Source: Methanoregula sp. UBA247
Lineage (GTDB): Archaea > Halobacteriota > Methanomicrobia > Methanomicrobiales > Methanospirillaceae
NCBI GenBank assembly: GCA_002495055.1
Contig: DADR01000042.1
Span: 1 to 64,000, forward strand
Reading direction: 5' to 3'
Length of the DNA stretch: 64,000 nt
Position 1 is the first letter of the stretch. Each line of letters opens with the position of its first letter. The translations under genes were made by a program, and so were the position numbers. Shown piece after piece: positions 18,987 through 27,645 of this stretch. The notes beneath the pieces are model-generated. The model saw nothing but the letters and a program-made list of their open reading frames with translations, was not told the DNA's origin and ran no database searches.

Positions 18987-20246
18987 ATGTCAACAGAGAA
19001 ACGAAAAGTTTATGGGATAGATGTCCATAAAGCATTTCTTGTCGCTACGGTTCTCGATCGAGAGGGAAAGAGTGAGACGAGAAGGATTCAGCAGAACCCA
19101 GAATCGCTTCTCGAATTTCGAGACTGGATTCAATCGGAGAACTGCGAGTCAGTTGCATTTGAATCGACGGCAGATTACTGGCGATCCTTGTATCTGGTTC
19201 TTGAGGGCCGGGTACCAGTAACTGTTGCAAATGCGCATCACATCAAACATGTTCCTGGAAGAAAGACCGACATAACAGATTCCCGTTGGATTGCCCAGTT
19301 AGAACTGAACGGCCTGATTACGCCTTCGCGAATATTTGCCGGAGAGATGTATGATCTCCGCTCCCTGACTCGAAGCAGGGAATTACTCGTACAGAACCGG
19401 ACCGAACTAAAAAATAAAATTCACCATCTTCTCGACAGTACCAGCATTCGTCTGTCTTCAGTAATATCAGACCTTTTTGGGAAATCCGGAACGATAATTC
19501 TTAAAGGGTTGGTACAGAACAAACCCTTCGAAGAGATCATCGAATCTCTTCCAAAAAAAATGAGGGGTAGCGCAGACGCAATTTCTTCAGCAATTCCTGC
19601 TTCAAATCCCCCGGTCTTTCTTGTTCTTCTCCAATCATACCTCAAACTTGTGGATGATCTTGATAACGAGATCAAACTTCTTGAAGGAAGAATCCGGGAA
19701 GCTTTGATAAACAAATCCCGGGAAATCCAGATTTTAACTTCAATCCCCGTAATTGGATTCATCGGTGTGTCAACACTTATCGCGGAGATCGGGGATGTCC
19801 ATGACTTCGAAGATGCTGATAAACTCACCAAATGGGCCGGTCTGACACCTTCCGTTTATCAATCCGCCAATGTAACCAGAACCGGCTCGATTACAAAACA
19901 AGGATCCCGGCATATCCGATGGATCCTTGTTGAACTCGGGCATGTGGCCATTCGATCTCCAGGCCGGATCAGGACATTCTTCGAACGATTGATGCCGAAA
20001 AAAGGGTACAAGAAAGCTATCGTTGCGGTAGCTCGTAAAATGCTGAGGATTGTCTGGCATCTCCTGGTTCATGATGAAGTATTCGTTGATGATTTCCCCC
20101 GATCCAAGCAGGTCAAATTCCCTAAAATGCCCAAGAAGATTCAAGCTGTGGGTATCAACAGGATCATCGAATTATTATCTACAGCTTCGGAGGTTATTTT
20201 CAAGGATCGTAATCAGGAAATTTTTCGGTTAGGGCTTAGTGATTGA
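18987..20246 (+). CDS. IS110-family DEDD recombinase (copy A)
   Basis: The 419-residue protein has the N-terminal RuvC-like DEDD domain with D12 (YGIDVHKAF), E59 (FESTADYW), D95 and D98 (KTDITDSRW). It also has the C-terminal Transposase_20 domain (SIPVIGFIGVSTLIAEIGD, then AGLTPSVYQS). An upstream in-frame ATG at 18924 would add 21 residues, but it falls in the conserved hairpin of the leader RNA. The ATG at 18987 follows an AGGA site at 18978-18981 with proper spacing. The frame is complete, so the element may be active. It differs clearly from copy B at the protein level, so the two are not recent duplicates. Confidence 0.92.
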   Translation: MSTEKRKVYGIDVHKAFLVATVLDREGKSETRRIQQNPESLLEFRDWIQSENCESVAFESTADYWRSLYLVLEGRVPVTVANAHHIKHVPGRKTDITDSRWIAQLELNGLITPSRIFAGEMYDLRSLTRSRELLVQNRTELKNKIHHLLDSTSIRLSSVISDLFGKSGTIILKGLVQNKPFEEIIESLPKKMRGSADAISSAIPASNPPVFLVLLQSYLKLVDDLDNEIKLLEGRIREALINKSREIQILTSIPVIGFIGVSTLIAEIGDVHDFEDADKLTKWAGLTPSVYQSANVTRTGSITKQGSRHIRWILVELGHVAIRSPGRIRTFFERLMPKKGYKKAIVAVARKMLRIVWHLLVHDEVFVDDFPRSKQVKFPKMPKKIQAVGINRIIELLSTASEVIFKDRNQEIFRLGLSD

Positions 20247-20283
20247 ACTCCACTTAATCCAATTTAATATGGAAATAGTCGAT

Positions 20284-21561
20284 TCAACGGCTCACCCCCC
20301 TGAAATTCTGATCGAGAGTTGCGTCCGGGTAAATTACCTTGAACCCGGAATCGAGGATAAAATCAATGGCCTTTTGGATATCAGAAGGAGAATTTTTTGA
20401 GAATTTCTGAACTGCCCGCGGCTTTAACTTTGCACTTTTTAGCGGATCCACATACAGTTCGTTTTTCATAAGAAGGTGCCAAAGAATGCACAGGATTTTG
20501 CGAGCTAGTGCAACGGTTGCAGTGTTCGCACCTTTGCGGTACGTAATCCTGTTAAAAAATTTCCTGAATGTCGTATTGACAGTTCTTCCTGCAGATTTTG
20601 CCGCCTGGACAAGAATCCATCGGAGATGCTCTGAACCGTGTTTTGTGATTTTCCCGGAACAATTTTTTCCCGCGGACTGATACACCGAAGGTACCAATCC
20701 AGCCCACGAAGCAAGTTTCTCGGGGTTTACAAAGTCGTGGTAATCACCGATTTCTGCCAATGCAGTTACCGCCGCCGTAACACTGACACCGGGAATTGAA
20801 CACGCAATATCAACATCTCGAATACGTTCCTGTTCTCCTATTCGTGCGATGATCTGTTCATCGAGAGCCCGGATGTGTTCATTAATATGAGCCATCAAAT
20901 CGAGATTATTCTTGATCAGCATAATCTGTAAGTCCGATAACGACCCGGATAATATTTCCCGAAGAGTGTCCACCTTCTTTTTTACACGCGCTGATGGAAT
21001 TGTCGTGATGATATTCTCGACACTTTCTCGGTTAAGGAGTCCCCACAAAAGGTGGGTTCCACTTTTCCCAAAGATATCGTTCACTCCTTTGCCGAGTGCA
21101 ATTCCGGCTGAGTCGAGTGTTCGATGAATCCGGTTCTTTATCTGGGTTCTTGAGTGAACCGTGGATTCCCGTGTCCGGGTCAATTCCCGCAATTCCCTGT
21201 CTTTTTTCGGGAAGACGCGCGATGGGTTGATGAGTCCGCTCATTGCAAGTTCGGCGATCCACTGAGCATCCCGAACATCGGTCTTCCGACCGGGAATGCT
21301 CTTAATCTGGTACGCGTTTCCTACTATGACGCGTGTTTGCCCTTCAAAGGACAGATACAGCCGATACCAGTACACCCCGGTTGATTCACAGGCGATACAT
21401 TCGCAGCCTTCTTCCTCAACCCGCTGTTTGAGATTCTGAACGCCGCTGAAATTGTTGAATACCCGAAAAATATCCGGGTCTTCGTCCCTGCGGAGTATAC
21501 AAACCTGAAGAAATTCTTTATGTATGTCTACTCCGCATACACACTGATAGTGGGGTTGCAT
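20284..21561 (-). CDS. IS110-family DEDD recombinase (copy B)
   Basis: The 425-residue protein has the DEDD residues in CGVDIHKEF, CESTGVYWYR and KTDVRDAQW, and the C-terminal Transposase_20 region (SIPGVSVTAAVTALAEIGD, then AGLVPSVYQSAGKNCSGKITK). I choose the ATG at 21561, because GAGGAG at 21568-21573 lies six bases before it. Upstream in-frame ATGs at 21591 and 21633 fall in the leader RNA. The frame is intact. The gene converges on copy A with only 37 bases between stop codons. Confidence 0.92.
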   Translation of the reverse strand: MQPHYQCVCGVDIHKEFLQVCILRRDEDPDIFRVFNNFSGVQNLKQRVEEEGCECIACESTGVYWYRLYLSFEGQTRVIVGNAYQIKSIPGRKTDVRDAQWIAELAMSGLINPSRVFPKKDRELRELTRTRESTVHSRTQIKNRIHRTLDSAGIALGKGVNDIFGKSGTHLLWGLLNRESVENIITTIPSARVKKKVDTLREILSGSLSDLQIMLIKNNLDLMAHINEHIRALDEQIIARIGEQERIRDVDIACSIPGVSVTAAVTALAEIGDYHDFVNPEKLASWAGLVPSVYQSAGKNCSGKITKHGSEHLRWILVQAAKSAGRTVNTTFRKFFNRITYRKGANTATVALARKILCILWHLLMKNELYVDPLKSAKLKPRAVQKFSKNSPSDIQKAIDFILDSGFKVIYPDATLDQNFRGVSR

Positions 21562-21577
21562 TTGTCGCTCCTCACGG

Positions 21578-21778
21578 TGTGGGTAGGACATTATTCCTCG
21601 AGGGTAATTTAATATCCGCGTTCCACGACGCATGTTTGCTTCGATGAACTAATGGCTTGGCTAGTTTTCATGACGGGATCCCGGTCCCAAAATCGAGACA
21701 GCCTTGCCTGCCCACATTATTACAACATGCCCGGGGAGTTTATTCAATTTCCATTCTGTGTGCCTGTGGCCGCAGGCA
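21578..21778 (-). ncRNA. Candidate bridge RNA of IS110 copy B
   Basis: Read on the minus strand, the leader has a 5' hairpin TGCCTG/CAGGCA (21761-21778). A long-range stem pairs TGTGGGCAGG (21707-21716) with CCTACCCACA (21578-21587, one C-A mismatch), and a GCGT/ACGC hairpin has loop CGTGGA (21618-21631). These match copy A in order and partly in sequence; ATGRAAATTG and GCGTCGTRGAACGCGGAT are shared blocks. The recombinase ribosome binding site lies four bases after the 3' arm. Conservation of non-coding sequence between two diverged elements supports a structural RNA. Confidence 0.58.
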
Positions 21779-22503
21779 TCGTGTTTGTTTTCATGGGAAA
21801 TCCAAAACGGAATAATCTCGGGAGTATATTCTCAAACACCCTATCACCATTCAAATAACCTGTTCTTCGTGGAAATGCATCTCCGTCATAAAAAAATGTC
21901 TGCAAATCGCGTTTATTTAGCGAAAATACTCTGAAATAGTCGCGCATTTTCGTCCTATTTTAAAAAGGCCACAATGGTCGTCCTGTGGCTGATCCTGACC
22001 ATGATAGGCTGAAGCAGGCTCAGGATTAAAACTCACGCAGCTTTGGGGGGTCGGAATTGGGGCGCATATAGAGGTTATTTAGTCAAAAAAACTTCAAATT
22101 TCTGATTTTAAAAGAGGGGCACAATCGGGGCACTTTACGAGGGTTTCCGGGTCGGGAAATTGGTATTCGGAGCCCTATACGGGGTTATTTTATTATAGGA
22201 AGAGCATAATTTTTACAGGATCCGGGCTTTCTTCTTGGGAATGATACGTGGATAGTGGATTGGAGAAAGAATTCTCCATCATCACGAATTCCTGGAAAGA
22301 GAGGTCGTCTCGATAGCTGATTCAACATACAATTTTTTAACCACAGCTGAAGTTTTTTAAAATTTCGGTATTTAAACGGTTTCATCCTTCCTTTCAACCA
22401 GAGGTATATACTCAAATCGGTGGGAAAACCGGATACAGGATTTACCAGTATAAACCGTATGTTGTTATTTTAATTGATTGCACTTACAGCAAAACAGGAA
22501 ATA
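21779..22503. other. Gene-free region left of IS110 copy B
   Basis: About 725 bases without a supported gene. It holds A/T-rich DNA, an inverted repeat ATCCTGA/TCAGGAT near 22010-22046, a GGCCACA/TGTGGCT-type hairpin near 21967-21990 and a pair of imperfect direct repeats listed separately. The 3' end of ygiQ follows at 22504. It may contain remnants of earlier insertions, but no protein similarity is visible. Confidence 0.45.
22048..22190. repeat. Pair of imperfect direct repeats, 101-base period
   Basis: The unit beginning GGGTCGGAATTGG and ending GAGGTTATTT (22048-22080) recurs, diverged and slightly longer, as GGGTCGGGAAATTGG to GGGGTTATTT (22149-22190). Between them GGGGCAC occurs twice four bases apart (about 22116-22133). 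The two copies look like old members of a dispersed repeat. Function unknown. Confidence 0.4.
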
Positions 22504-24345
22504 TCATCTTCTTTTTTCATTTTTACGGTGTTTTAGTGCATATTGGTTCTTGTTTCTATCGTCAGCCGGTATCAGGAACTGCCTGCCATTACCGATAAGA
22601 TCGGTTCTTCCTGCGGATTTTAGCCCTTCAAGAATTAATTTCCGGTTTTTAGGATCACGGTACTGCATCAGTGCCCGCTGAATCTTCTTTTCAATCCCTT
22701 TCGGTATATGAACCGGCTCTAGGGTGAAGGGATTCAGGCCGGTATAATACATGCATGTCGAAACACTCATCGGTGTGGGTGTAAAGTCCTGCACCTGTTC
22801 AGTGTAAAGCGAGTGGTCACGAATATAGAGTGCAAGATCTATCATATCGTTAATCGTGCAGCCTGGATGTCCCGACATGAAATACGGGAGCAGGTACTGG
22901 CGTTTCTTCTTACCCTGCTGTAATAGTTCGAACCGTTCGCAAAACCGATCAAAAATTTCACGTCCGGGTTTATTCATTGTTTCCGTGACCTTTTGTGTCA
23001 CATGTTCAGGTGCAACCTTGAGATGGCCGGAAATATGATGATCGCATATCATTTCAAGGTACCCGGAATCGTCTTCCATTGCGAGGTCATAGCGAATACC
23101 GGAGCCGATGAAGACTTTTTTTACTCCGGGAATTTCACGGAGCTTTTTCAAGAGGTCTACCTGATAGCGGTGACTCTTGTTCAGGTTTTTACAAGAAGTA
23201 CTACAGTGTTTATCCCGACAGGCGCCATATTTTTCCCATAGGGAACAGGAAAGACAGTACATGTTCGCTGTCGGACCACCGACGTCCTGAACGATACCTT
23301 TGAACTCCGGCATCCAGGTCATTCTGGTAACTTCGCGGATAATTGATTTTGTGCTGCGGCTCTGGATAATCTTTCCCTGGTGATGGGTTAAAGCGCAGAA
23401 CGAACAGGCACCAAAACATCCCCGGTGACTTGTTACCGAGAATTGTACAGGTTCAAGAGCAGGGACTCTTTCTGTATAGGAGGGGTGAGTATGGCGCGAG
23501 AACGGTAGATCATAGATGTGATCGAGTTCTTCGGTCGACAATGGCAGCGCCGGGGGATTCTGGATAACAACCATTTTCGGGTGAGGCTGCGCGATTGTCC
23601 TGCCCCGGATGGGGTCCTGTTCGTGATAATGCATGGCAAATGCCCGGGCATATAAGATGTTATCCCGTGCAACTTCGGTAAACCCAGGGAGTTCGATAAT
23701 CCCTTCCGGTCTGTTATTGCGCCACTCTGCAATTTCCAATCCGAACGCAGTTCCACGGATATCCCGTATTGAAGAAACTGGTTCACCGGAAGCAAGTCGC
23801 CGGGCTATCTCAACAACCTGCCTCTCCCCCATACCGAATACGAGAAGATCTGCCGGGGCATCAGCAAGGATCGATTGCCGGACGCGATCCTGCCAGTAAT
23901 CGTAGTGGGCGAACCTTCTCAGGCTTGCCTCTATCCCCCCGATGACAATCGGTGTGTCAGGAAACAATTCGTGTACCCGGTTGGTGTAGACAATGGTAGC
24001 CCGATCAGGTCGTCGGGGGATCCCACCGGGAGAGTAGACATCATCACTCCGTCGTTTAAGACTGGGAGTGTAATTATTTACCATGGAGTCAACATTTCCG
24101 GAAGAAATTCCAAAGAACAATCGCGGTTTTCCAAAAATCGTGAAATCGGCAGCAGTAGTCCAGCGGGGCTGGGCGATGATCCCAACGCTAAACCCGGCAT
24201 CCCATAGTACCCTGCCAACCAGTGCCGTCCCAAACGCAGGATGATCAACATACGCATCCCCTGTCACCAGGATGACATCAAATTGCCGGATGTCAAGCTT
24301 ATCTCTCTCAATTTGTGACAGGGGAAGAAATTCTGGCTGATTCAT
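22504..24345 (-). CDS. ygiQ: YgiQ family radical SAM protein
   Basis: The 613-residue protein has the YgiQ layout: an N-terminal region ([20 protein letters not shown]) conserved in this family, a radical SAM core with the CxxxCxxC cluster motif in [10 protein letters not shown] near residue 300, and a C-terminal DUF3362-type region. A cysteine-rich segment ([18 protein letters not shown], near residue 375) is typical of YgiQ proteins and may bind a second cluster. Function of the family is unknown; the core predicts a SAM-dependent radical reaction. The start at 24345 (MNQPEF) fits the family better than the upstream in-frame start at 24384. Confidence 0.9.
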   Translation of the reverse strand: MNQPEFLPLSQIERDKLDIRQFDVILVTGDAYVDHPAFGTALVGRVLWDAGFSVGIIAQPRWTTAADFTIFGKPRLFFGISSGNVDSMVNNYTPSLKRRSDDVYSPGGIPRRPDRATIVYTNRVHELFPDTPIVIGGIEASLRRFAHYDYWQDRVRQSILADAPADLLVFGMGERQVVEIARRLASGEPVSSIRDIRGTAFGLEIAEWRNNRPEGIIELPGFTEVARDNILYARAFAMHYHEQDPIRGRTIAQPHPKMVVIQNPPALPLSTEELDHIYDLPFSRHTHPSYTERVPALEPVQFSVTSHRGCFGACSFCALTHHQGKIIQSRSTKSIIREVTRMTWMPEFKGIVQDVGGPTANMYCLSCSLWEKYGACRDKHCSTSCKNLNKSHRYQVDLLKKLREIPGVKKVFIGSGIRYDLAMEDDSGYLEMICDHHISGHLKVAPEHVTQKVTETMNKPGREIFDRFCERFELLQQGKKKRQYLLPYFMSGHPGCTINDMIDLALYIRDHSLYTEQVQDFTPTPMSVSTCMYYTGLNPFTLEPVHIPKGIEKKIQRALMQYRDPKNRKLILEGLKSAGRTDLIGNGRQFLIPADDRNKNQYALKHRKNEKRR

Positions 24346-24391
24346 CATAAGATTGAATGGACAGGTGAATATTCTGATGAGCAAAAATATT

Positions 24392-24979
24392 TCACAATGA
24401 AGATCTGCCGGTCAGGTCACGGATGATATCCGCAAGTCCATCTGGCAGTTCATCCGTCTGTTCTTCATCGTGCGGAGATTCCTCAATGGATTCATCCGAA
24501 TCCACATCATCGATAGTGCCAGGAGAACTGGTATCCGCTTCTTTTCCCAGTACGGGAAGATGAACCTGGGTCTTTTCATCAAATTCACGTCGTGCTGAAA
24601 GACCGGTAAATTCAAAAATAATCGCTTCAATAACAAGATAGGTTATTGCTTTTTCCCTGATACAACCGGTAAGGGCATGCCCGGAACGACCTACTGAAGC
24701 ATGATAATGGATGTGCGGGCCATCTTCACCCGGATAGATGGTTCCTATACCAAAGACTTCCCAACCCCCCTCAAACATAACAAAGTGAGGAACAGGAGGT
24801 ATTACCGGTTCTTCGGGCCCGGTCACCATTCTTCCGTTCATGAGGGCACCAAGGAAGAAAATCGAGCCGGCTTGGATAACTTTGTCATCGATGAACTGGC
24901 GCAGCGAGATCAACATATCTTCGCCGTTATCGATCCTCACGACAAAAACCCTGCCGAGCTGACCTTCCGTATATTGCAT
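24392..24979 (-). CDS. PPC/DUF296 domain protein with acidic tail
   Basis: The first ~135 of 195 residues form a PPC (plants and prokaryotes conserved, DUF296) domain, with [34 protein letters not shown] and GHALTGCI as recognisable parts. The HIHxH cluster could bind metal. PPC domains trimerise; in plants they accompany AT-hook DNA-binding motifs, and in prokaryotes their role is open. The last ~55 residues are very acidic and of low complexity. The gene lies 46 bases upstream of ygiQ on the same strand. A DNA-binding role is not supported by any AT-hook here. Confidence 0.8.
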   Translation of the reverse strand: MQYTEGQLGRVFVVRIDNGEDMLISLRQFIDDKVIQAGSIFFLGALMNGRMVTGPEEPVIPPVPHFVMFEGGWEVFGIGTIYPGEDGPHIHYHASVGRSGHALTGCIREKAITYLVIEAIIFEFTGLSARREFDEKTQVHLPVLGKEADTSSPGTIDDVDSDESIEESPHDEEQTDELPDGLADIIRDLTGRSSL

Positions 24980-25129
24980 ATATTCAGATTCCTTTTTTGG
25001 TATTCATATGGTTTGTGTGGATTAAAACATTCTATGGAGGAGTCCCCTGTGGGGTACCACCCTTGCATAATTTTTGTAAATAATATAGGTTTTTACTCCA
25101 GATGCGGAAATTCTGGGGGACTTCAAAGA
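24980..25129. other. Intergenic region between DUF2207 gene and PPC gene
   Basis: A 150-base spacer, A/T-rich near the PPC start, with a CCCC-TGT-GGGG mini-hairpin near 25045. No gene is visible. It probably holds the terminator of the DUF2207 gene and the promoter of the PPC gene. Confidence 0.3.
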
Positions 25130-26959
25130 TTACCTCCCACCGGCACCGCCACCGCCAAAGCCTCCTCCGCCACCAAAGCCTCCTCCGCCACCAAATCCAC
25201 CGGATCCTCCGGATCCTCCATGGCTTGGGGGAGTGAAACTAATCAGGGGGAGAAATGCATAGTTCATTCCGACGACACCTAAAGGCACACCGGTATCGGC
25301 AACCCGGATATTAAGTGACTTCATCGCCTTTTCTACGTTTTCGCCCACTCCAAGTGCCGTTCCGTAGACGAGCCATTCACCCCACATCGAAAGGTCCGAA
25401 GGAGCATATTTCTGTATCATGGTAAGATCAGAGAGGAAATGGGCAAACGCATTCCATTCCAGTTTTTCCTTGTACCGGTCGTCTTTCCAGTGTCCAAACA
25501 GTGTGGAAGGGGCAGCGATGGCAATCACAACCTGTACAAGGACGATTCCCCAAAGTACAGCTGCCGGAATCAGGAGGTAGGATTGCATGGATGCAATGAA
25601 TGCAATGATGATCGAGACGGCAAACAGTGTTAAGGTGACAAACAGGAGAGGGATGATATGTTCCCGTCCATCAACCATGTATTGCGCGGGAAGTATTGCA
25701 TCTGCCCTGCTGGTTACATCGGTAATCATCCGCTTGTACTGCAATGCCTGTGCCTCTGCAGTATGATTCGTCTGGGCTTTCTTTGCCAGTGCTTCAATTC
25801 TGTCAGTATCAAGGACATCGTTCTCTGACAGTTGCTGAATAAACGCAATTACCCGCAGCTCGTAGGGATCGGACGTCGCTGTAGAGAGCACCCGTACCTC
25901 GATACCCTTTCCAACTCCTTTTTCTGTTATCTTAATGATTTTTCGCCGGTGCAAATCGAGCAGTGTCGCATAGTAGCCACCTTCATCAAAGTCAAGTGCA
26001 TCGCCTTTGAATAAGAGGTTCACCTGCCACGGTTTAAGCGCAGTATTCGGAATGGTACTCAAATATTCCGGAACGGTGAAATTTTTCTCCCTGCCGTACC
26101 AGTAATAGAGAGCGATCAGGAGGAGGGGTACCAGGATGACTACAATTTTTGCCAGAATATTCAGAAGATTAGCCGCAATATAAGGGAGGTTATACCAGAA
26201 ACTTCCGGACTCAGTTTTACTTTTGAGGTCTGCCACTTCACTTCTGAAACCCGGGATGCCGGAGAGGCCGTCTGCTGTTGTCAGAATTTCGACTGCTACA
26301 TTTTCATCAGCTGCTGCACTGCCGGTGATTATATAGGTATTTCCGTTCTTCTGGATACTCATCATGGGGGGATATACATAAACCTGCTCCACATTTCCTG
26401 CGGGAATGATGATTTTTACTGACCGGTAGGGAATATGAGTTGTCCCGGCAAGTTTCAGGTTCAGGTGTGCAGTGCTGGAATCATACTCAACTGGCGGGTG
26501 AATGATATACGTATATCCAACCGAATAGGTTCCGGATTCAAAATAATCCGGTTTGTAAATCCCTACTTCATTTGATTCGGCAAGAGCTGCAACCTGATTA
26601 GTATACGACGTGCCTTTCGGGCTGTCTTTTACGAATGTGGTATACAGGTTATCCTTCGCGTAACCATACGTTCCCGTTGGCGGTTCTACGGAAAGAAATT
26701 GAATTGATGATTGATCTGTGGCATTGAAAACAAGGGGGGCCTCCCATGACCGGTAGAGCATGCGATACTCACCGGACTCTTGTACATCATACGTATAGCG
26801 TTCAGTCAGTGTGCCGTTCTCAAAAAGTGTTGCCTCATAGGAATCGACAACAAGGTTGCCTTCGAATAGCGGGGGAACCACCACAACCAGCACAAGGCCG
26901 ATTATCCCGATGATCAGACTTGCGATAACAACTATCGCCAGTTGTTTTTTTTCACTCAC
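25130..26959 (-). CDS. DUF2207 membrane protein with glycine-rich C-terminus
   Basis: The 609-residue protein has an N-terminal signal-anchor (about 7-29), a long exterior beta-rich domain (30-255), a transmembrane segment near 262-285, a cytosolic domain and two further membrane spans near 430-480. The chain ends in a run of GGSGG and GFGGGG repeats over the last ~30 residues. This is the DUF2207 layout, seen in bacteria and archaea together with LemA. Function unknown; a cell-envelope role is likely. The start is GTG at 26959, preceded by AGGT, 12 bases after the lemA stop, so the two are one operon. Confidence 0.85.
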   Translation of the reverse strand: MSEKKQLAIVVIASLIIGIIGLVLVVVVPPLFEGNLVVDSYEATLFENGTLTERYTYDVQESGEYRMLYRSWEAPLVFNATDQSSIQFLSVEPPTGTYGYAKDNLYTTFVKDSPKGTSYTNQVAALAESNEVGIYKPDYFESGTYSVGYTYIIHPPVEYDSSTAHLNLKLAGTTHIPYRSVKIIIPAGNVEQVYVYPPMMSIQKNGNTYIITGSAAADENVAVEILTTADGLSGIPGFRSEVADLKSKTESGSFWYNLPYIAANLLNILAKIVVILVPLLLIALYYWYGREKNFTVPEYLSTIPNTALKPWQVNLLFKGDALDFDEGGYYATLLDLHRRKIIKITEKGVGKGIEVRVLSTATSDPYELRVIAFIQQLSENDVLDTDRIEALAKKAQTNHTAEAQALQYKRMITDVTSRADAILPAQYMVDGREHIIPLLFVTLTLFAVSIIIAFIASMQSYLLIPAAVLWGIVLVQVVIAIAAPSTLFGHWKDDRYKEKLEWNAFAHFLSDLTMIQKYAPSDLSMWGEWLVYGTALGVGENVEKAMKSLNIRVADTGVPLGVVGMNYAFLPLISFTPPSHGGSGGSGGFGGGGGFGGGGGFGGGGAGGR

Positions 26960-26971
26960 AGCAATTACCTA

Positions 26972-27535
26972 TTAGAACTCAATCTTCGGTGGGGTTTTAA
27001 TCGCTTCTTCAAATTGCAGGTACTCAAGCTTGATGAGCCCGATTAATCGTCCGATGAAATTTGAGGGTATTGTATCCATCATCGTATTAAATTCCTGTGA
27101 GATGTTGTTGTAAGTATAACGCTGCCGGCCAATCTCTTCCTCGACTCCTTTCACAGAGTCCATAAGACTTATGACTGTCGTATTAGTCTTCAGATCGGGA
27201 TAATTTTCTGCGACAGCTAACAGGCGCCCGAAGATTGAACGGGATTCGGCTTCAACCTTATTCAGATCACCAGGAGAAGCTGTTGCTACGCTTGCCCGCA
27301 TTGCGGTGACACGTTCGAAGGTCTCTTTCTCGAACTTCGCATAACTCTTCACCGCACCGAGAAGCTGTTCAATCATATCAAGCCGTTTCTTCATAGCGAC
27401 ACGGATCTGACCGAGAGCAGCTTCAGAGGCGTTTTTAAGGCTGAAGAAACGGTTATAGATACCGACTGCCCAGAGGATCAGTCCAATTATTACGAGTGCT
27501 ATAACACCGATTACAATCCATCCAATGATGTCCAT
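26972..27535 (-). CDS. lemA: LemA family membrane protein
   Basis: The 187-residue protein has one N-terminal membrane span (WIVIGVIALVIIGLILWAVG) followed by a helical LemA domain. Family hallmarks include YNRFFSLKN, the MKKRLDMIEQLLG helix, AESRSIFGRLLAVAENYPDLK and the C-terminal EFNTMMDTIPSNFIGRL segment. LemA proteins have an extracellular N-terminus and a cytosolic helical bundle; function is unknown. The start at 27535 places the membrane span at the N-terminus as in the family; the upstream in-frame start at 27595 would add 20 unusual residues. A TATA-like stretch (CTTATGTAG) lies about 30 bases upstream. Confidence 0.9.
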   Translation of the reverse strand: MDIIGWIVIGVIALVIIGLILWAVGIYNRFFSLKNASEAALGQIRVAMKKRLDMIEQLLGAVKSYAKFEKETFERVTAMRASVATASPGDLNKVEAESRSIFGRLLAVAENYPDLKTNTTVISLMDSVKGVEEEIGRQRYTYNNISQEFNTMMDTIPSNFIGRLIGLIKLEYLQFEEAIKTPPKIEF

Positions 27536-27645
27536 AATTATCACTGTACTGATAATCTTACCACTACATAAGTTATTAGGAAACGGAGGCAACACTGAAG
27601 ATTATAAGGATCAGATAAAAATCAGAGAGTTAGTATACAATAAAA

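Larger units (their letters stand above)
18797..20270 (+). mobile_element. IS110-family insertion sequence (copy A), approximate limits
   Basis: The element comprises a structured non-coding leader and one recombinase gene. Limits are approximate: sequence similarity to copy B begins near 18810, a hairpin starts at 18797, and the right end must lie in the 37 bases between the two convergent stop codons or just inside copy B. IS110 elements usually lack terminal inverted repeats and target duplications, and I see neither here. Confidence 0.65.
20262..21778 (-). mobile_element. IS110-family insertion sequence (copy B), approximate limits
   Basis: Same organisation as copy A but on the opposite strand: leader RNA at 21578-21778, recombinase at 20284-21561, and a very short right end shared with or abutting that of copy A. 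The left limit is set by the hairpin ending at 21778. Exact ends cannot be fixed without other copies for comparison. Confidence 0.62.
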
